From contig CALZFC010000252.1 of NCBI GenBank assembly GCA_945643635.1, forward strand, positions 600,001-664,000: a DNA stretch of 64,000 bases, given 5' to 3'. Shown here piece after piece: positions 1-12,400 of the stretch. Both the position numbers and the translations under genes were made by a program. This DNA comes from Allodiplogaster sudhausi (Eukaryota > Nematoda > Chromadorea > Rhabditida > Diplogasteridae). Numbering within the stretch: position 1 is the first letter of the stretch; each line of letters begins with the position of its first letter. The notes beneath the pieces are model-generated. The model was not told the DNA's origin. It saw only the letters and a list, made by a program, of their open reading frames with translations, and searched no databases.

Positions 1-163
1 GGTTGGTTGCAGTCTCTGGCCATCTCACGTTTCTCTCTCTTTCTCTTCATCTCTATTCCTCTCAATCTCTTACAGATGAGCGTCGCATAGGTGACCAGAA
101 CATCATGAAGACGGCCACCACATTACACAGTAATATCTGGGAGGAAGAGGGCAGAAGACAGAG

Positions 164-167
<4 letters not shown>
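1..167 (+). CDS. 3'-terminal exons of an unidentified gene, cut by the window edge
   Basis: An open frame at 1-28 ends at a GT donor (position 29) and joins in phase to an exon starting at 76 after a pyrimidine-rich tract and TACAG. The joined frame stays open to a TAA at 165-167. The deduced tail is about 38 residues, basic and hydrophilic, ending in E-E-G-R-R-Q-R. I do not recognise it. The agreement of donor, acceptor and phase is the only support; the rest of the gene lies to the left of the window. It converges with the proteasome gene on the other strand. Confidence 0.4.
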
Positions 168-202
<35 letters not shown>

Positions 203-460
203 GAGCGCGAGAGAGAGAAACAAGGATAGAATGAGAGAGACACACACACAGAGAGAATGAGAGAGAGGGAGAATGAGAGAGAGAGAGCGAGGAGCGCGAG
301 AGAGAGAAACAAGGATAGAATGAGAGAGACACACACACAGAGAGAATGAGAGAGAGGGAGAATGAGAGAGAGGGAGAATGAGAGAGAGGGAGAATGAGAG
401 AGAGAGAGAGAGAGAATGAGATGACCTGAGGCTAAGAGAGTAAGAGAGCGAGAAGAACCC
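168..460. repeat. GA-rich microsatellite with internal duplication
   Basis: Nearly pure GA dinucleotides with interspersed CACACACA. A unit of roughly 95 bp containing GCGAGGAGCGCGAGAG and the motif AACAAGGATAGAATG occurs twice (about 190-270 and 284-365), then a 16-bp GAGAGAGGGAGAATGA unit is repeated several times. It directly follows the stop codon of the gene ending at 167. Confidence 0.85.
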
Positions 461-1323
461 TTTCCTTAACATGAAAATACCGGTAAGCAGCTGCGGCTCG
501 AGTGCGAATTTCGAATGTACAATGAATACGAATTTCCTTTACAGATGTTTCGTACTAACGTATATTTCTTTAATAAATCTCTATCATCATTCCTCGAACT
601 TCTCCCGCTTGTTGAGTTATTGTTTAACTGTTAATAGGCTGTATGAGCTAGAGCTATGGAGGAACCAAGTGTTCTGCATCTACCTTCTCCAATCCCACCA
701 AAACCTCATCCTTATTTCTCACTTCGAGGTCCCGTTTACCTGGAATATAGGGATTGTATTTGCAGATCATAAAGGTCATCCCAGATGCATAAATACCGTA
801 GCAACCAAATGAATTGTAGATTCTATAATGGCTATAATTTGAAACATCTTCCGTTTTCTGTTGTTGGCTGTTTTGTCATGATCAGGTATCACAGAATTCG
901 CGAGTTGATTCCCGTTTCTCACTCAAGGCAAGACATGGACTGCTGGTTTTCTGTCACTCAATGCGTGTCCATCCCTATCTCCTTTAATTATTATTTACCC
1001 AATAATGCCGGTTAGCTTGACATCGACGGTGGTAGTCCCTCATGGTAGTTCCCCATCGAATACGGTAGTCCCTGATTGTTGTCTCCTATCGATGAAAGTC
1101 CCCTCTCCATTGTTACTTCCCTTTCTCTTCCTTCATGCCAGTTCACTCAACGAGGCATCCCCAATCTACGGTGTTAGTTGTAATGTAACTTATGAGACAA
1201 ACTGTCTTCTCATGTTCTTTGTAATCAATAGATAAAAGTCGCTTATTTTACGTAATACAATCCACCGAAATGATAAAAGAATAAATTAGACATGAGTTAT
1301 ACGGGCAGTCGACCTCATTCTCC
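461..1323. other. Intergenic stretch between two converging genes
   Basis: No convincing gene. A 113-codon open frame on the plus strand from 471 lacks recognisable similarity and codon regularity. It may contain 3' UTR sequence of both neighbours. Confidence 0.4.
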
Positions 1324-3190
1324 TTAGTCACGATTCGCAATTGCATTCAGATGGTTCTCCACCTCGTCCACTGTCAACTTTCTAAACGAAGGAGAATGAG
1401 ATTTAAATGATGGAAAAGGAGTCCCAATTGGGAATGACAAATAAGGGAGGTTTTTCTTTGATGAATGTGAAATGAAACGAACGTGAAGGCAGGCTTGTCC
1501 TTGGAGACAACGACAACTTCCAAATCGTTGGAGCGGACATCCACTCCAAGTGCGCTGTGCAGAGCTTCGATTGCCATCTTCAAATACCATATTTGTTTTC
1601 TTCTCAAATTACGTAACTTTGCTACGAAGTGCATAATTTCATACAAGTACATTAGTTTTGTCTTCACGTGTCAGAATTATCAGAATTAGGATTTATTCCT
1701 GCAAGTGCAAAGACCAGGAAGGAAGAGAAGCGTTGCGTTAGACGAGCAAACCTGGATGGTCGCATCGTGGTCGAGATCGCTTTTCTTCTTCATTTTCTTT
1801 TCCAGAAAAGAAATGGCAGACTGTTGCTTCACGCCAATGCTGATTCCCTATCATATAACAACAAATAGAAGATTGACTCAAGTAAGGGGAGAACAATCCT
1901 TCAATCCGTATCAACGCACTTCATTCGGAACTGAAGCGCCCAACTTATTTTACCTAATATTCAATAGTTCACTAATTAAAAGTATTTTCTTTGGAAGGTC
2001 AACCCACTTCTCCCAGCCCACATTAAAGAAGATTCCACGTGAATATGACACCTAATTTAACACTGCTTCTATATGTGGTACAGAAACAAAGTACAAGCGT
2101 AAACCTTGACATTCCGGAAATACCCTGCCGGGTCAACTCTGTAGATGACCGGGCCATCTTCATCATCGTAGGAAATCATCAGCATTGCTGAAATAAAAAG
2201 AGTAGTCTCCTAAGAGAAGGAATCAGGCGTTATCCTAGTTGGAGGGGGGGGGGGGGGTAAACTCTTTTTGGGCATTCGAACCCAATCTGTGCACAGGGGG
2301 GTTTTTAAGGGAATGGGAAATTTGGGTTCAAATGGCAACAAAAATTTTGGTCCTCTCCCCAAACAAGGATAGCTCCAGGAATCAGGGATAGACTGACCAC
2401 AGCCTAGCGAACGCATCTCGGCGTTTTGTGTGTAGAACTGGTTGAGATCGGCCATCTTCTTGGCGAGTTGATCTGCCGGCATATTGTAGCCGTGCTTGTA
2501 CTTCCAGTTCGCAGCTTCCAGAGCCGCACGGCGCACCTGTAAACTACATCAATGAAACTTCGGCAGGATCATATATTCACTACTTATCATTATTTATTAT
2601 GCAGGACACCCACTTCTATTTAAAGGGGAAAAAGGTGGTGGGAGGGTCCTATAAAACTGGGTGCGTAAGACCCCCGAGGGCATCAATAAACAGAGTGGGT
2701 AAGCCAAAACTTTAACTGTTTCGAAGAAAATAGCGAGGATAAGCCAAAAATTTAAATTGTCGGGTCTCAAAAATTGGGTAGTCTGGATCGGACCTGGCTT
2801 TCCACTGCTATTTGATAGAGAAACCTGGAACTTGCTATCTGGAATCATGCCGATCATAGCGCAGCCGATGGTCGGAGTCAACTGGAAGACCGAGGACACC
2901 GAATCAGCCACAATCAGCTTATCCTGCATTCAGAAACTGAAGAGTCATTCTAAGCAACGAATGGCTCGCTTCACATTGATAAGCAAAGATGTAAAACGAT
3001 GTATTAAGAAAAGACTAACGGGAACCCGCTTCTGGACAGCGATGCAAGCGGTGTCGCTTCCCTTGACGGCAACAGCCGTGAGGTTTGTCGAGTTGATGGC
3101 CTTGAATGCATACTCCACCTGATATACTCGACCCTCAGGCGAGAAGATCGTAATGTGACGATCGAAGCCGGCACTGTTTCCCCGAGACAT
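1324..3190 (-). CDS. PSMA6: Proteasome subunit alpha type-6
   Basis: One of the seven alpha subunits forming the outer rings of the 20S proteasome; it acts in the cytosol and nucleus in ATP/ubiquitin-dependent protein degradation and has no peptidase activity itself. Seven exons, all GT-AG and in phase: 3190-3020, 2923-2825, 2536-2398, 2187-2105, 1847-1752, 1577-1483, 1381-1324. The protein starts M-S-R-G and has the alpha-subunit signature [11 protein letters not shown] followed by Y-Q-V-E-Y-A. Further matches to PSMA6 are the A-A-N-W-K-Y-K block, [23 protein letters not shown] and the final A-N-R-D. Length is about 246 residues, the family norm. The start is two bases after a TTGCAG, a possible trans-splice acceptor. 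The 2.4-2.2 kb intron holds a G11 run. Identification is by family knowledge of the human protein. Confidence 0.95.
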
Positions 3191-3229
3191 CTCTGCAACC
3201 ACTCGTATGTGAATCAACCAAAATGCCAT

Positions 3230-4040
3230 GGAATGAACAAGTGCATAATGACTGAAGAACATTCAGAAGTTCTTCAGGTCTGTTCAAATTGTCAGCAAAA
3301 TTTTTATAAACTTTCATTGCGCCAAGGAATGCGCTTAGCGTGATATTCGATATTTCAAATGTTTGCATGTTCAAGGTACATATGTATGTACATACATTTG
3401 TATGCTTGGATCATATTTAGCAGCTCATTTTTCAAAATTTAATACCGACGAAACACCTGAACCTTTTTTATAGTGATATTTATATTAACCGTTAAAGATA
3501 TTGCAATATCTGTTGAACATTTCATAAGTGCAATCTTGGGCTTCAGTTTAAAAGATGTACGGAGATCGCCACAGCAACTTTTCAACATCGGCATTATGCC
3601 GTATGGTCAAAGCTGCTTCCGTTATGGCGAGCACAAACATCTTGCGGTAGCAGCTGCCGTCCACCATCAGAATATCAACAGACGTGGTAGAGGATGACAA
3701 CACCTACCTCGGTGGACGCTGAAATGGTGATGGACGATTCGATTCAACGCAGATCTACCCGTGAGCTGACTGAGGAATTATCAACTCTTGGTGTCAGCTC
3801 GACGGAAGTTGGACCAGTCCACATGATAACAAAATCATATTTAAGATGGTATAATGACTCTAAATCTGGAAACTCCTTTGCTGGAATGAATGAGTTCCCG
3901 GCTTCACGACATGAGAACATCCTTATCGAGTTTGGCATATTATTGACCACATTAACCATTTCTAACCGGTCTGTAAACCAATTTACAAAAAAAAATTGCA
4001 ATACAAGGATAGATTCATTCACCAGCTCACTTTTCACAAT
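3230..4040 (-). other. Possible exons of an unidentified minus-strand gene upstream of PSMA6
   Basis: Between PSMA6 and the divergent dynein light chain gene several minus-strand blocks look coding: about 3703-3560 (contains D-I-L-M-V-D-G-S-C-Y-R-K-M and ends at a GTACAT donor), 3797-3712 and 3940-3790. The opposite strand is also open over parts of this stretch (a plus-strand frame from 3694), so strand assignment is not secure. I do not recognise any family. Confidence 0.25.
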
Positions 4041-4216
4041 TTAAAAAAAGATTTAAAAAAAAACTTTAGGGCTAGCAATAAGCCACATAGCCCCTGCACA
4101 ATTACATCTGACAGCGAGATTTATGGGATAAATGAAGCGTGGAAAGAATTCTTACGCACGAATGAGCGGGCCTTCGGAAGACGGGGAAGTGGAAGGCAGT
4201 TAGCAAGGAGCAGCAG

Positions 4217-5303
4217 ATGGACGGCAGTTTCTCGAATCTCTTTCTCCAGTCAAAGCCATGGGAACCCGACAACAACGAATCACCGGTTACCTCTTTTTTT
4301 TGCGATTCATTTCAAAGGTCCAATTCGTCCTTCAGGTTGATTTTGAAAATGTCGCAGAATCGCTGCTGCCAAAAATTGACATTGAAGTCCAGTTACAAAA
4401 TATAATGGATTGTATTCTTCCTCCAAAGACGAAGGTTGTCAACGGTGAAAAGTGGAAAAGCCGAACATCGACGGTTCCCGCAACAAGACTTGAGATGGTA
4501 AGCAGCTCTATGTAATACAAACTCCCTTCTGATAGAAGCCTTGCTAAACCTACCATATCATGTTGCAGGTGTCGTTGGAAGAGAAATTTGATGAAGAACT
4601 GAAGGAGAGAAGCGCGAAGGAATTCGGCATTTGCCCCATTCGAAGAGAGCTCTTCGACCAGTTCTTTGGTGCTTTCAGAAACAGCAATGAAAGCCCGATC
4701 ACGAAACAGAACCCCTCTTCTCAGATGAATTGATTCGTCAAGTGACAGTAGAATGTGCTGAGCGGGGACTTCTGTTGCTTCGAGTCCGTGACGAGTTGCG
4801 AGCAACCATTCTTGCTTATCAAAGCCTCCTCGAGAGTTCCATTTCATATGGTACGGACCCTTCTCTTCAGTCTCTCTTCTACATGTTCATGTTCTCTCTT
4901 TTAGGTGTGCGTAAGGCAATCGTAGTGGAGACGGAGCAGTCGAGAGCAGTCATTGAGAGAGACCAGGAACGAGTCAAGAATAAAGAGTTAATGGCAAAGG
5001 TAAGAAGATAATGGGACGACAAAGGGACGGCCTCCTTCCTCTTCAGATTAATCAACTCGAGAAGCAAATAGTCAACGACAAACTCATGAATGAAGACGAA
5101 CTTCAGACTCTCGAACAACGAATGCGGGAGGACAACGAAAGGCTGCTCGAGTCCAATAAAGTACTTCGAGTTAGTCTTTTTCTTACGTTTTCGTATCTTA
5201 ACTATTATATTCTCAGAATCAGCTTCAAGCAATTCTGCAAATGGAGCGAGTTGGAGGGCCCCCTTCCGTTGATGCCGAGGGACAAGCAATTACATCAACT
5301 TGA
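4217..5303 (+). CDS. DNALI1: Axonemal dynein light intermediate chain, DNALI1/p28 family
   Basis: A light chain of single-headed inner-arm axonemal dyneins (p28 in Chlamydomonas, DNALI1 in animals). Seven exons in perfect phase: 4217-4285, 4336-4497, 4569-4668, 4725-4850, 4905-4999, 5047-5169, 5217-5303, giving 253 residues; human DNALI1 is 258. Family landmarks read directly: I-L-P-P near residue 52, G-I-C-P-I-R-R-E-L, the strongly conserved C-A-E-R-G-L-L-L-L-R-V-R-D-E-L-R, then Y-Q-S-L-L-E-S-S and a C-terminal coiled coil of about 90 residues. The start was chosen because exon 1 is in phase and gives the family's usual N-terminal length; an AGCAG lies just before the ATG. It is odd in a presumed nematode, since nematodes studied so far lack motile cilia. 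Confidence 0.92.
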
Positions 5304-6444
5304 AGGATCAAAGAGTGCCATTCATTTGCTAGTCGGACTTCACTGGCAAATCAAACCGATTGTTTTTATATCTGTCGCGGAACGGCGCTCAGTGATTTAA
5401 TATGCTCGCCTATTATCACTGGTAATACTCTTTTAGACGGTGAGGAAAGAGAGAGAGTTGGAATGGCAAAGTTTATTGGTCAATCGTTGAATCGCATCAC
5501 ATACAAAAAAGGATATTAAAGGCAAGTAGATGTAGACTGGGAAACAATGGGAGACACAAATATTCATCAATCGTCGCCTTCTTTTAAATGAAATAATGGG
5601 GAGGGGCTTGTCTTCGTTTCGCATCCTGATCCACGATATTTCGTCTTGACGGAATTCTTCTGCTTCTTTACCTAACAGTATTTCTCCGGGAAGACATTCG
5701 TTTAACAGTCTAACTGTTTACCGGAAACGAAAGATTCCATTAGAATCTTGTCAACAAGTGCCCAGCGGCGATATCTATGCATTAGATCAACCACTAGAAT
5801 GTCAGAAGTGTCAAAGTACACTTCACAGAATTAGTAGCGAATTATGTATATTTACTCTCTCATGTTCTGTCATGGTTTCGCTTTTCCACGAAAGACTCTA
5901 TTTCTCATCAATTGGTGAAAATGAGGTGTTATTTGGGAAGGCGGGGCAGAGACTGCCTCTTCTTACCACCCGACGGCACTTATTGCTCGGTTTACGAATG
6001 GATGTTCTGAGCTTGATCTGTGGATGTCCAAGCACACTCGCGAGCAGTGCGAAGGCAAGAAGGGACTTCTGCGCTTTGTAGGGAAAATCAGAATTCTTGC
6101 GTATGGCGATGAGATAGGCAAAACCACACGACCGGGAGGAACGCTGAGCCAGTCGTGTGGCTCGTCGAGATACGCAAGAATATTTAAGAGGACGCACCGG
6201 GTGCATCGACAGAGACGTTTTCCGCTCTATCAAAAAAAAGAAGAGTGCAAATATCTGGTAAAATACTAACTTTCACTAAAGAAATAGGAAGATGAAAGAA
6301 GAAGTTATTTTTTCATCGTATTCTTACCTTCTTTAAATTACGCACACATACATTCGCTGGAGAGGTAATAAACCTCTTTTTGTACAAGGTAAGAGAATCA
6401 AATGATTTATCATAAGTACATAGGAGGCAGCATTTTAATATTTT
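5304..6444. other. Interval between converging genes, with possible unassigned plus-strand coding
   Basis: The part 5304-5660 shows nothing. On the plus strand 5680-6265 has overlapping open frames, one with a C-x-x-C (about residue spacing L-E-C-Q-K-C) and one ending at a GTAAAA donor near 6258, but no frame is clearly favoured and I recognise no family. 6270-6444 is AT-rich and likely 3' flank of the repeat/calponin gene. Confidence 0.25.
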
Positions 6445-9400
6445 TTATAAAACTAGTTCGTTCGAGGCCTGTTAGGCGCTGTAGTAGATTATTGAAGGTG
6501 CAGTCTGAAAAATTGATTTGCTGACAGATTGGAATGACTGAGGAGAGATAAATGTGTGAATTGAAATGAAATCGTAAACCTGGAATGGGATGATGGCTTT
6601 ACAAGCGAGTTCCTCATCGTAACTCATTCCGTATCCGCCTTCAGCTTCCGCAATCAAAGGACGGAAAGCACCAAAGCACGCGCCGCTGCGCATTTCTATG
6701 TCCTGCACTTATCAATATCGCATATCATTCACATTCTCGAAGTACTAGGCAACATTTTTAATTGTTCATTTCCCTGCCTCCTACTCTCCGTTGCTATCAA
6801 ATGGATTAGAAACGATTGCCTGGATGTCAAAGAGTCGAGGGAGGATGGATTCGCTTGCCTTGTCGGACTTTACACCGGGTGGCATCTGAAACCATTCTCA
6901 TTATGGGGACAGACAAAGAACGCTATCTCTACGAAGTCATTTTCCATTCACTGCACAAAAGTGTTACCAGATAATATACATAAGAAGGAGAAACGTACCA
7001 TATTCCTTCGTCGATCAATAACATTGCTGCCAGCCTTCTCACTTGAATTAGAAAGGAATTGCCTGCTGATGAATGAATGAGATTCCTTGCATGGCCCTGC
7101 TTCCATGTCCTTGCCATATTCAATGTGTGTGATCTCAAATATAGTTCTAATTTAATCTAACTCTACGAAAATAGGCTATTTTGAATGAAAGTGAAGATAA
7201 CAAAGTTGAATAATCAGGAGTGAACTTGAGATCGCAGATTTCCAAGGGAGTCTTGCGGCTGCTGGACAGAGCCTCTGGCCATGAGTGGAATCACAGATTC
7301 GCCTAGTTTTACCTTGAAGATCAATTCTTTTCCAGATATTTTTGTATCGGCAAAGATTTTATTATTATTAACTAGACATCGATGCACACAAAATATCTTT
7401 CGCAAAAAGCATTGTATCATTCAGGAAAGCAGGTCTTCTTTACTTTAACGAAACACGAAGGAAATGGCGAGAGGATGCGAGAGAAAGAAAGAAAGGAGAG
7501 AGAAGAGAGAGAGAGAAAGAGAGATAGAGAACAGACGAACCAGTGGCTCGGAGACATAACTGTGTCCATCGATGACATGAGCAATGTTCGGACGATTTGC
7601 TCCGTAAGCGGTCTCCCCCGACCGATTCGCACACTTGGAAAGGTCACAGAAGAGTGGATTCACAGTCTCGGTATGCACCTTGCCCTGAATCATATCAATT
7701 TATAACTCTTAAATAACAGATTGTTATTGGCACTTTGTATAGCTAACAAAAGAAGTGGAGGAGTGAAGAAATGACCTGAGTGAGTGGATGAGCTCCGTCT
7801 TCCACGCGTGCTTTGGATTCTCTCTGATGCCCAAAGGCACCCATTCCTGTCTGGCTTGTAAGGGCAGGAGTCTGCTCCCACGGGATAACGAAGGGAATAA
7901 ACACGTCCCTGTCAAATATTCATTCTCTTATACACACGCACTTCTTATTTACAAAGGGAACAAGAATGTAATAAGCTAAGAGTAAACTAACAGATGATCG
8001 GGTTTCTTGGCGTATCGCTTGGTGGGCGGCAACTTCTCCTCTTTCAGCTGCTCGCAGAGAGTCTTCTCCTTTGGTGGCATTGGGATGGGTTCCTCAGCAG
8101 GCAATGGGGGCGGCACCCAATGCGGTTTGTAGGGAATATTTGGAATCTCAGGGATCACGATTTCTGGCTCGTCTTCATCTTCCTCTTCGTCTTCTGGGAA
8201 GAGATCTTCCGGCTCTTCTTCTTCATCTTCTGGTTCGTCTTCCTCTGGCTCTTCCAGCAGTGGAAGTTTGTCGTGGAGGCTGGGGTTCGATTTCATCTTG
8301 GCCAGCGGCGCCGTTGGTTTCTTCTTGACGGGAAGAGGAATCGTTGCATCTTCAGATGGTTCGTCATTTTCGGGCTTGGGCTTCTTCAAACTCTTCTTGG
8401 GCTTTTTCTTTGGAGTCTTCGGCTTCTTTCTCTTCTTCGGTTTCTTTGGAGCATCTGGCACCTCATCTTCTGGAACTTCTTCATTCTCGTTTGGCCTCTT
8501 TGGAACTGGCAGGGTTACATCTGCATCAGGTTCATCGTCGTCTGGCTTCAGTTTGGGAAGTGGTTTCTTTGCCGGTGTTGGACTTGGAGACGGTTTCTTG
8601 TCATCCGGCTTCTTGGGATCCTTGAATGTCGGGCCAGTTGGTTTCTTAGGAGATGGTTTGCCCAACTCGTCTGCAGGAAGATCCTCGTCACCCTTTGGTT
8701 TGGCAGGTGTTGTTGGTTTGTCGGCAGGTTTGGAAGGAGTTGCTGGCTTTTTAGGAACTGGCAGGGTTACATCTGCATCAGGTTCATCGTCGTCTGGCTT
8801 CAGTTTGGGAAGTGGTTTCTTTGCCGGTGTTGGACTTGGAGACGGTTTCTTGTCATCCGGCTTCTTGGGATCCTTGAATGTCGGGCCAGTTGGTTTCTTA
8901 GGAGATGGTTTGCCCAACTCGTCTGCAGGAAGATCCTCGTCACCCTTTGGTTTGGCAGGTGTTGTTGGTTTGTCGGCAGGTTTGGAAGGAGTTGCTGGCT
9001 TTTTAGGAACTGGCAGGGTTACATCTGCATCAGGTTCATCGTCGTCTGGCTTCAGTTTGGGAAGTGGTTTCTTTGCCGGTGTTGGACTTGGAGACGGTTT
9101 CTTGTCATCCGGCTTCTTGGGATCCTTGAATGTCGGGCCAGTTGGTTTCTTAGGAGATGGTTTGCCCAACTCGTCTGCAGGAAGTTCCTCGTCACCCTTT
9201 GGTTTGGCAGGTGTTGTTGGTTTGTCGGCAGGTTTGGAAGGAGTTGCTGGCTTTTTGGGAACTGGCAGGGTTACATCTGCATCAGGTTCATCGTCGTCTG
9301 GCTTCAGTTTGGGAATTGGTTTCTTTGCCGGTGTAGCACTTGGAGACGGTTTCTTGTCTTCCGGCTTCTTGGGATCCTTGAATGTCGGGCCAGTTTGTTT

Positions 9401-12400
9401 CTTAGGAGATGGTTTGCCCAACTCGTCTGCAGGAAGTTCCTCGTCACCCTTTGGTTTGGCAGGTGTTGTTGGTTTGTCGGCAGGTTTGGAAGGAGTTGCT
9501 GGCTTTTTGGGAACTGGCAGGGTTACATCTGCATCAGGTTCATCGTCGTCTGGCTTCAGTTTGGGAATTGGTTTCTTTGCCGGTGTAGCACTTGGAGACG
9601 GTTTCTTGTCTTCCGGCTTCTTGGGATCCTTGAATGTCGGGCCAGTTGGTTTCTTAGGAGATGGTTTGCCCAACTCGTCTGCAGGAAGTTCCTCGTCACC
9701 CTTTGGTTTGGCAGGTGTTGTTGGTTTGTCGGCAGGTTTGGAAGGAGTTGCTGGCTTTTTGGGAACTGGCAGGGTTACATCTGCATCAGGTTCATCGTCG
9801 TCTGGCTTCAGTTTGGGAATTGGTTTCTTTGCCGGTGTAGCACTTGGAGACGGTTTCTTGTCTTCCGGCTTCTTGGGATCCTTGAATGTCGGGCCAGTTG
9901 GTTTCTTAGGAGATGGTTTGCCCAACTCGTCTGCAGGAAGTTCCTCGTCACCCTTTGGTTTGGCAGGTGTTGTTGGTTTGTCGGCAGGTTTGGAAGGAGT
10001 TGCTGGCTTTTTGGGAACTGGCAGGGTTACATCTGCATCAGTTTCATCGTCGTCTGGCTTCAGTTTGGGAAGTGGTTTCTTTGCCGGTGTTGGACTTGGA
10101 GACGGTTTCTTGTCATCCGGCTTCTTGGGATCCTTGAATGTCGGGCCAGTTGGTTTCTTAGGAGATGGTTTGCCCAACTCGTCTGCAGGAAGATCCTCGT
10201 CACCCTTTGGTTTGGCAGGTGTTGTTGGTTTGTCGGCAAGTTTGGAAGGAGTTGCTGGCTTTTTGGGAACTGGCAGGGTTACATCTGCATCAGGTTCATC
10301 GTCGTCTGGCTTCAGTTTGGGAATTGGTTTCTTTGCCGGTGTAGCACTTGGAGACGGTTTCTTGTCTTCCGGCTTCTTGGGATCCTTGAATGTCGGGCCA
10401 GTTGGTTTCTTAGGAGATGGTTTGCCCAACTCGTCTGCAGGAAGTTCCTCGTCACCCTTTGGTTTGGCAGGTGTTGTTGGTTTGTCGGCAAGTTTGGAAG
10501 GAGTTGCAGGCTTTTTATGAACTGGCAGGGTTACATCTGCATCAGGTTCATCGTCGTCTGGCTTCAGTTTGGGAATTGGTATCTTAGCCGGTGTAGCACT
10601 TGGAGACGGTTTCTTGTCTTCCGGCTTCTTGGGATCCTTGAATGTCGGGCCAGTTGGTTTCTTAGGAGATGGTTTGCCCAACTCGTCTGCAGGAAGTTCC
10701 TCGTCACCCTTTGGTTTGGCAGGTGTTGTTGGTTTGTCGGCAAGTTTGGAAGGAGTTGCAGGCTTTTTGGGAACTGGCAGGGTTACATCTGCATCAGGTT
10801 CATCGTCGTCTGGCTTCAGTTTGGGAATTGGTATCTTAGCCGGTGTAGCACTTGGAGACGGTTTCTTGTCTTCCGGCTTCTTGGGATCCTTGAATGTCGG
10901 GCCAGTTGGTTTCTTAGGAGATGGTTTGCCCAACTCGTCTGCAGGAAGTTCCTCGTCACCCTTTGGTTTGGCAGGTGTTGTTGGTTTGTCGGCAGGTTTG
11001 GAAGGAGTTGCTGGCTTTTTGGGAACTGGCAGGGTTACATCTGCATCAGGTTCATCGTCGTCTGGCTTCAGTTTGGGAATTGGTTTCTTTGCCGGTGTAG
11101 CACTTGGAGACGGTTTCTTGTCTTCCGGCTTCTTGGGATCCTTGAATGTCGGGCCAGTTTGTTTCTTAGGAGATGGTTTGCCCAACTCGTCTGCAGGAAG
11201 TTCCTCGTCACCCTTTGGTTTGGCAGGTGTTGTTGGTTTGTCGGCAAGTTTGGAAGGAGTTGCAGGCTTTTTGGGAACTGGCAGGGTTACATCTGCATCA
11301 GGTTCATCGTCGTCTGGCTTCAGTTTGGGAATTGGTATCTTAGCCGGTGTAGCACTTGGAGACGGTTTCTTGTCTTCCGGCTTCTTGGGATCCTTGAATG
11401 TTGGGCCAGTTGGTTTCTTAGGAGATGGTTTGCCCAACTCGTCTGCAGGAAGTTCCTCGTCACCCTTTGGTTTGGCAGGTGTTGTTGGTTTGTCGGCAAG
11501 TTTGGAAGGAGTTGCAGGCTTTTTGGGAACTGGCAGGGTTACATCTGCATCAGGTTCATCGTCGTCTGGCTTCAGTTTGGGAATTGGTATCTTAGCCGGT
11601 GTAGCACTTGGAGACGGTTTCTTGTCTTCCGGCTTCTTGGGATCCTTGAATGTTGGGCCAGTTGGTTTCTTAGGAGATGGTTTGCCCAACTCGTCTGCAG
11701 GAAGTTCCTCGTCACCCTTTGGTTTGGCAGGTGTTGTTGGTTTGTCGGCAGGTTTGGAAGGAGTTGCTGGCTTTTTGGGAACTGGCAGGGTTACATCTGC
11801 ATCAGGTTCATCGTCGTCTGGCTTCAGTTTGGGAAGTGGTTTCTTTGCCGGTGTTGGACTTGGAGACGGTTTCTTGTCATCCGGCTTCTTGGGATCCTTG
11901 AATGTCGGGCCAGTTGGTTTCTTAGGAGATGGTTTGCCCAACTCGTCTGCAGGAAGATCCTCGTCACCCTTTGGTTTGGCAGGTGTTGTTGGTTTGTCGG
12001 CAAGTTTGGAAGGAGTTGCTGGCTTTTTGGGAACTGGCAGGGTTACATCTGCATCAGGTTCATCGTCGTCTGGCTTCAGTTTGGGAAGTGGTTTCTTTGC
12101 CGGTGTTGGACTTCGAGACGGTTTCTTGTCATCCGGCTTCTTGGGATCCTTGAATGTCGGGCCAGTTGGTTTCTTAGGAGATGGTTTGCCCAACTCGTCT
12201 GCAGGAAGATCCTCGTCACCCTTTGGTTTGGCAGGTGTTGTTGGTTTGTCGGCAAGTTTGGAAGGAGTTGCTGGCTTTTTGGGAACTGGCAGGGTTACAT
12301 CTGCATCAGGTTCATCGTCGTCTGGCTTCAGTTTGGGAATTGGTTTCTTTGCCGGTGTAGCACTTGGAGACGGTTTCTTGTCTTCCGGCTTCTTGGGATC

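Noticed and set aside
62..472. Ser/Leu-rich minus-strand frames at the left end
   Set aside because: Translation of the GA/CT microsatellite.
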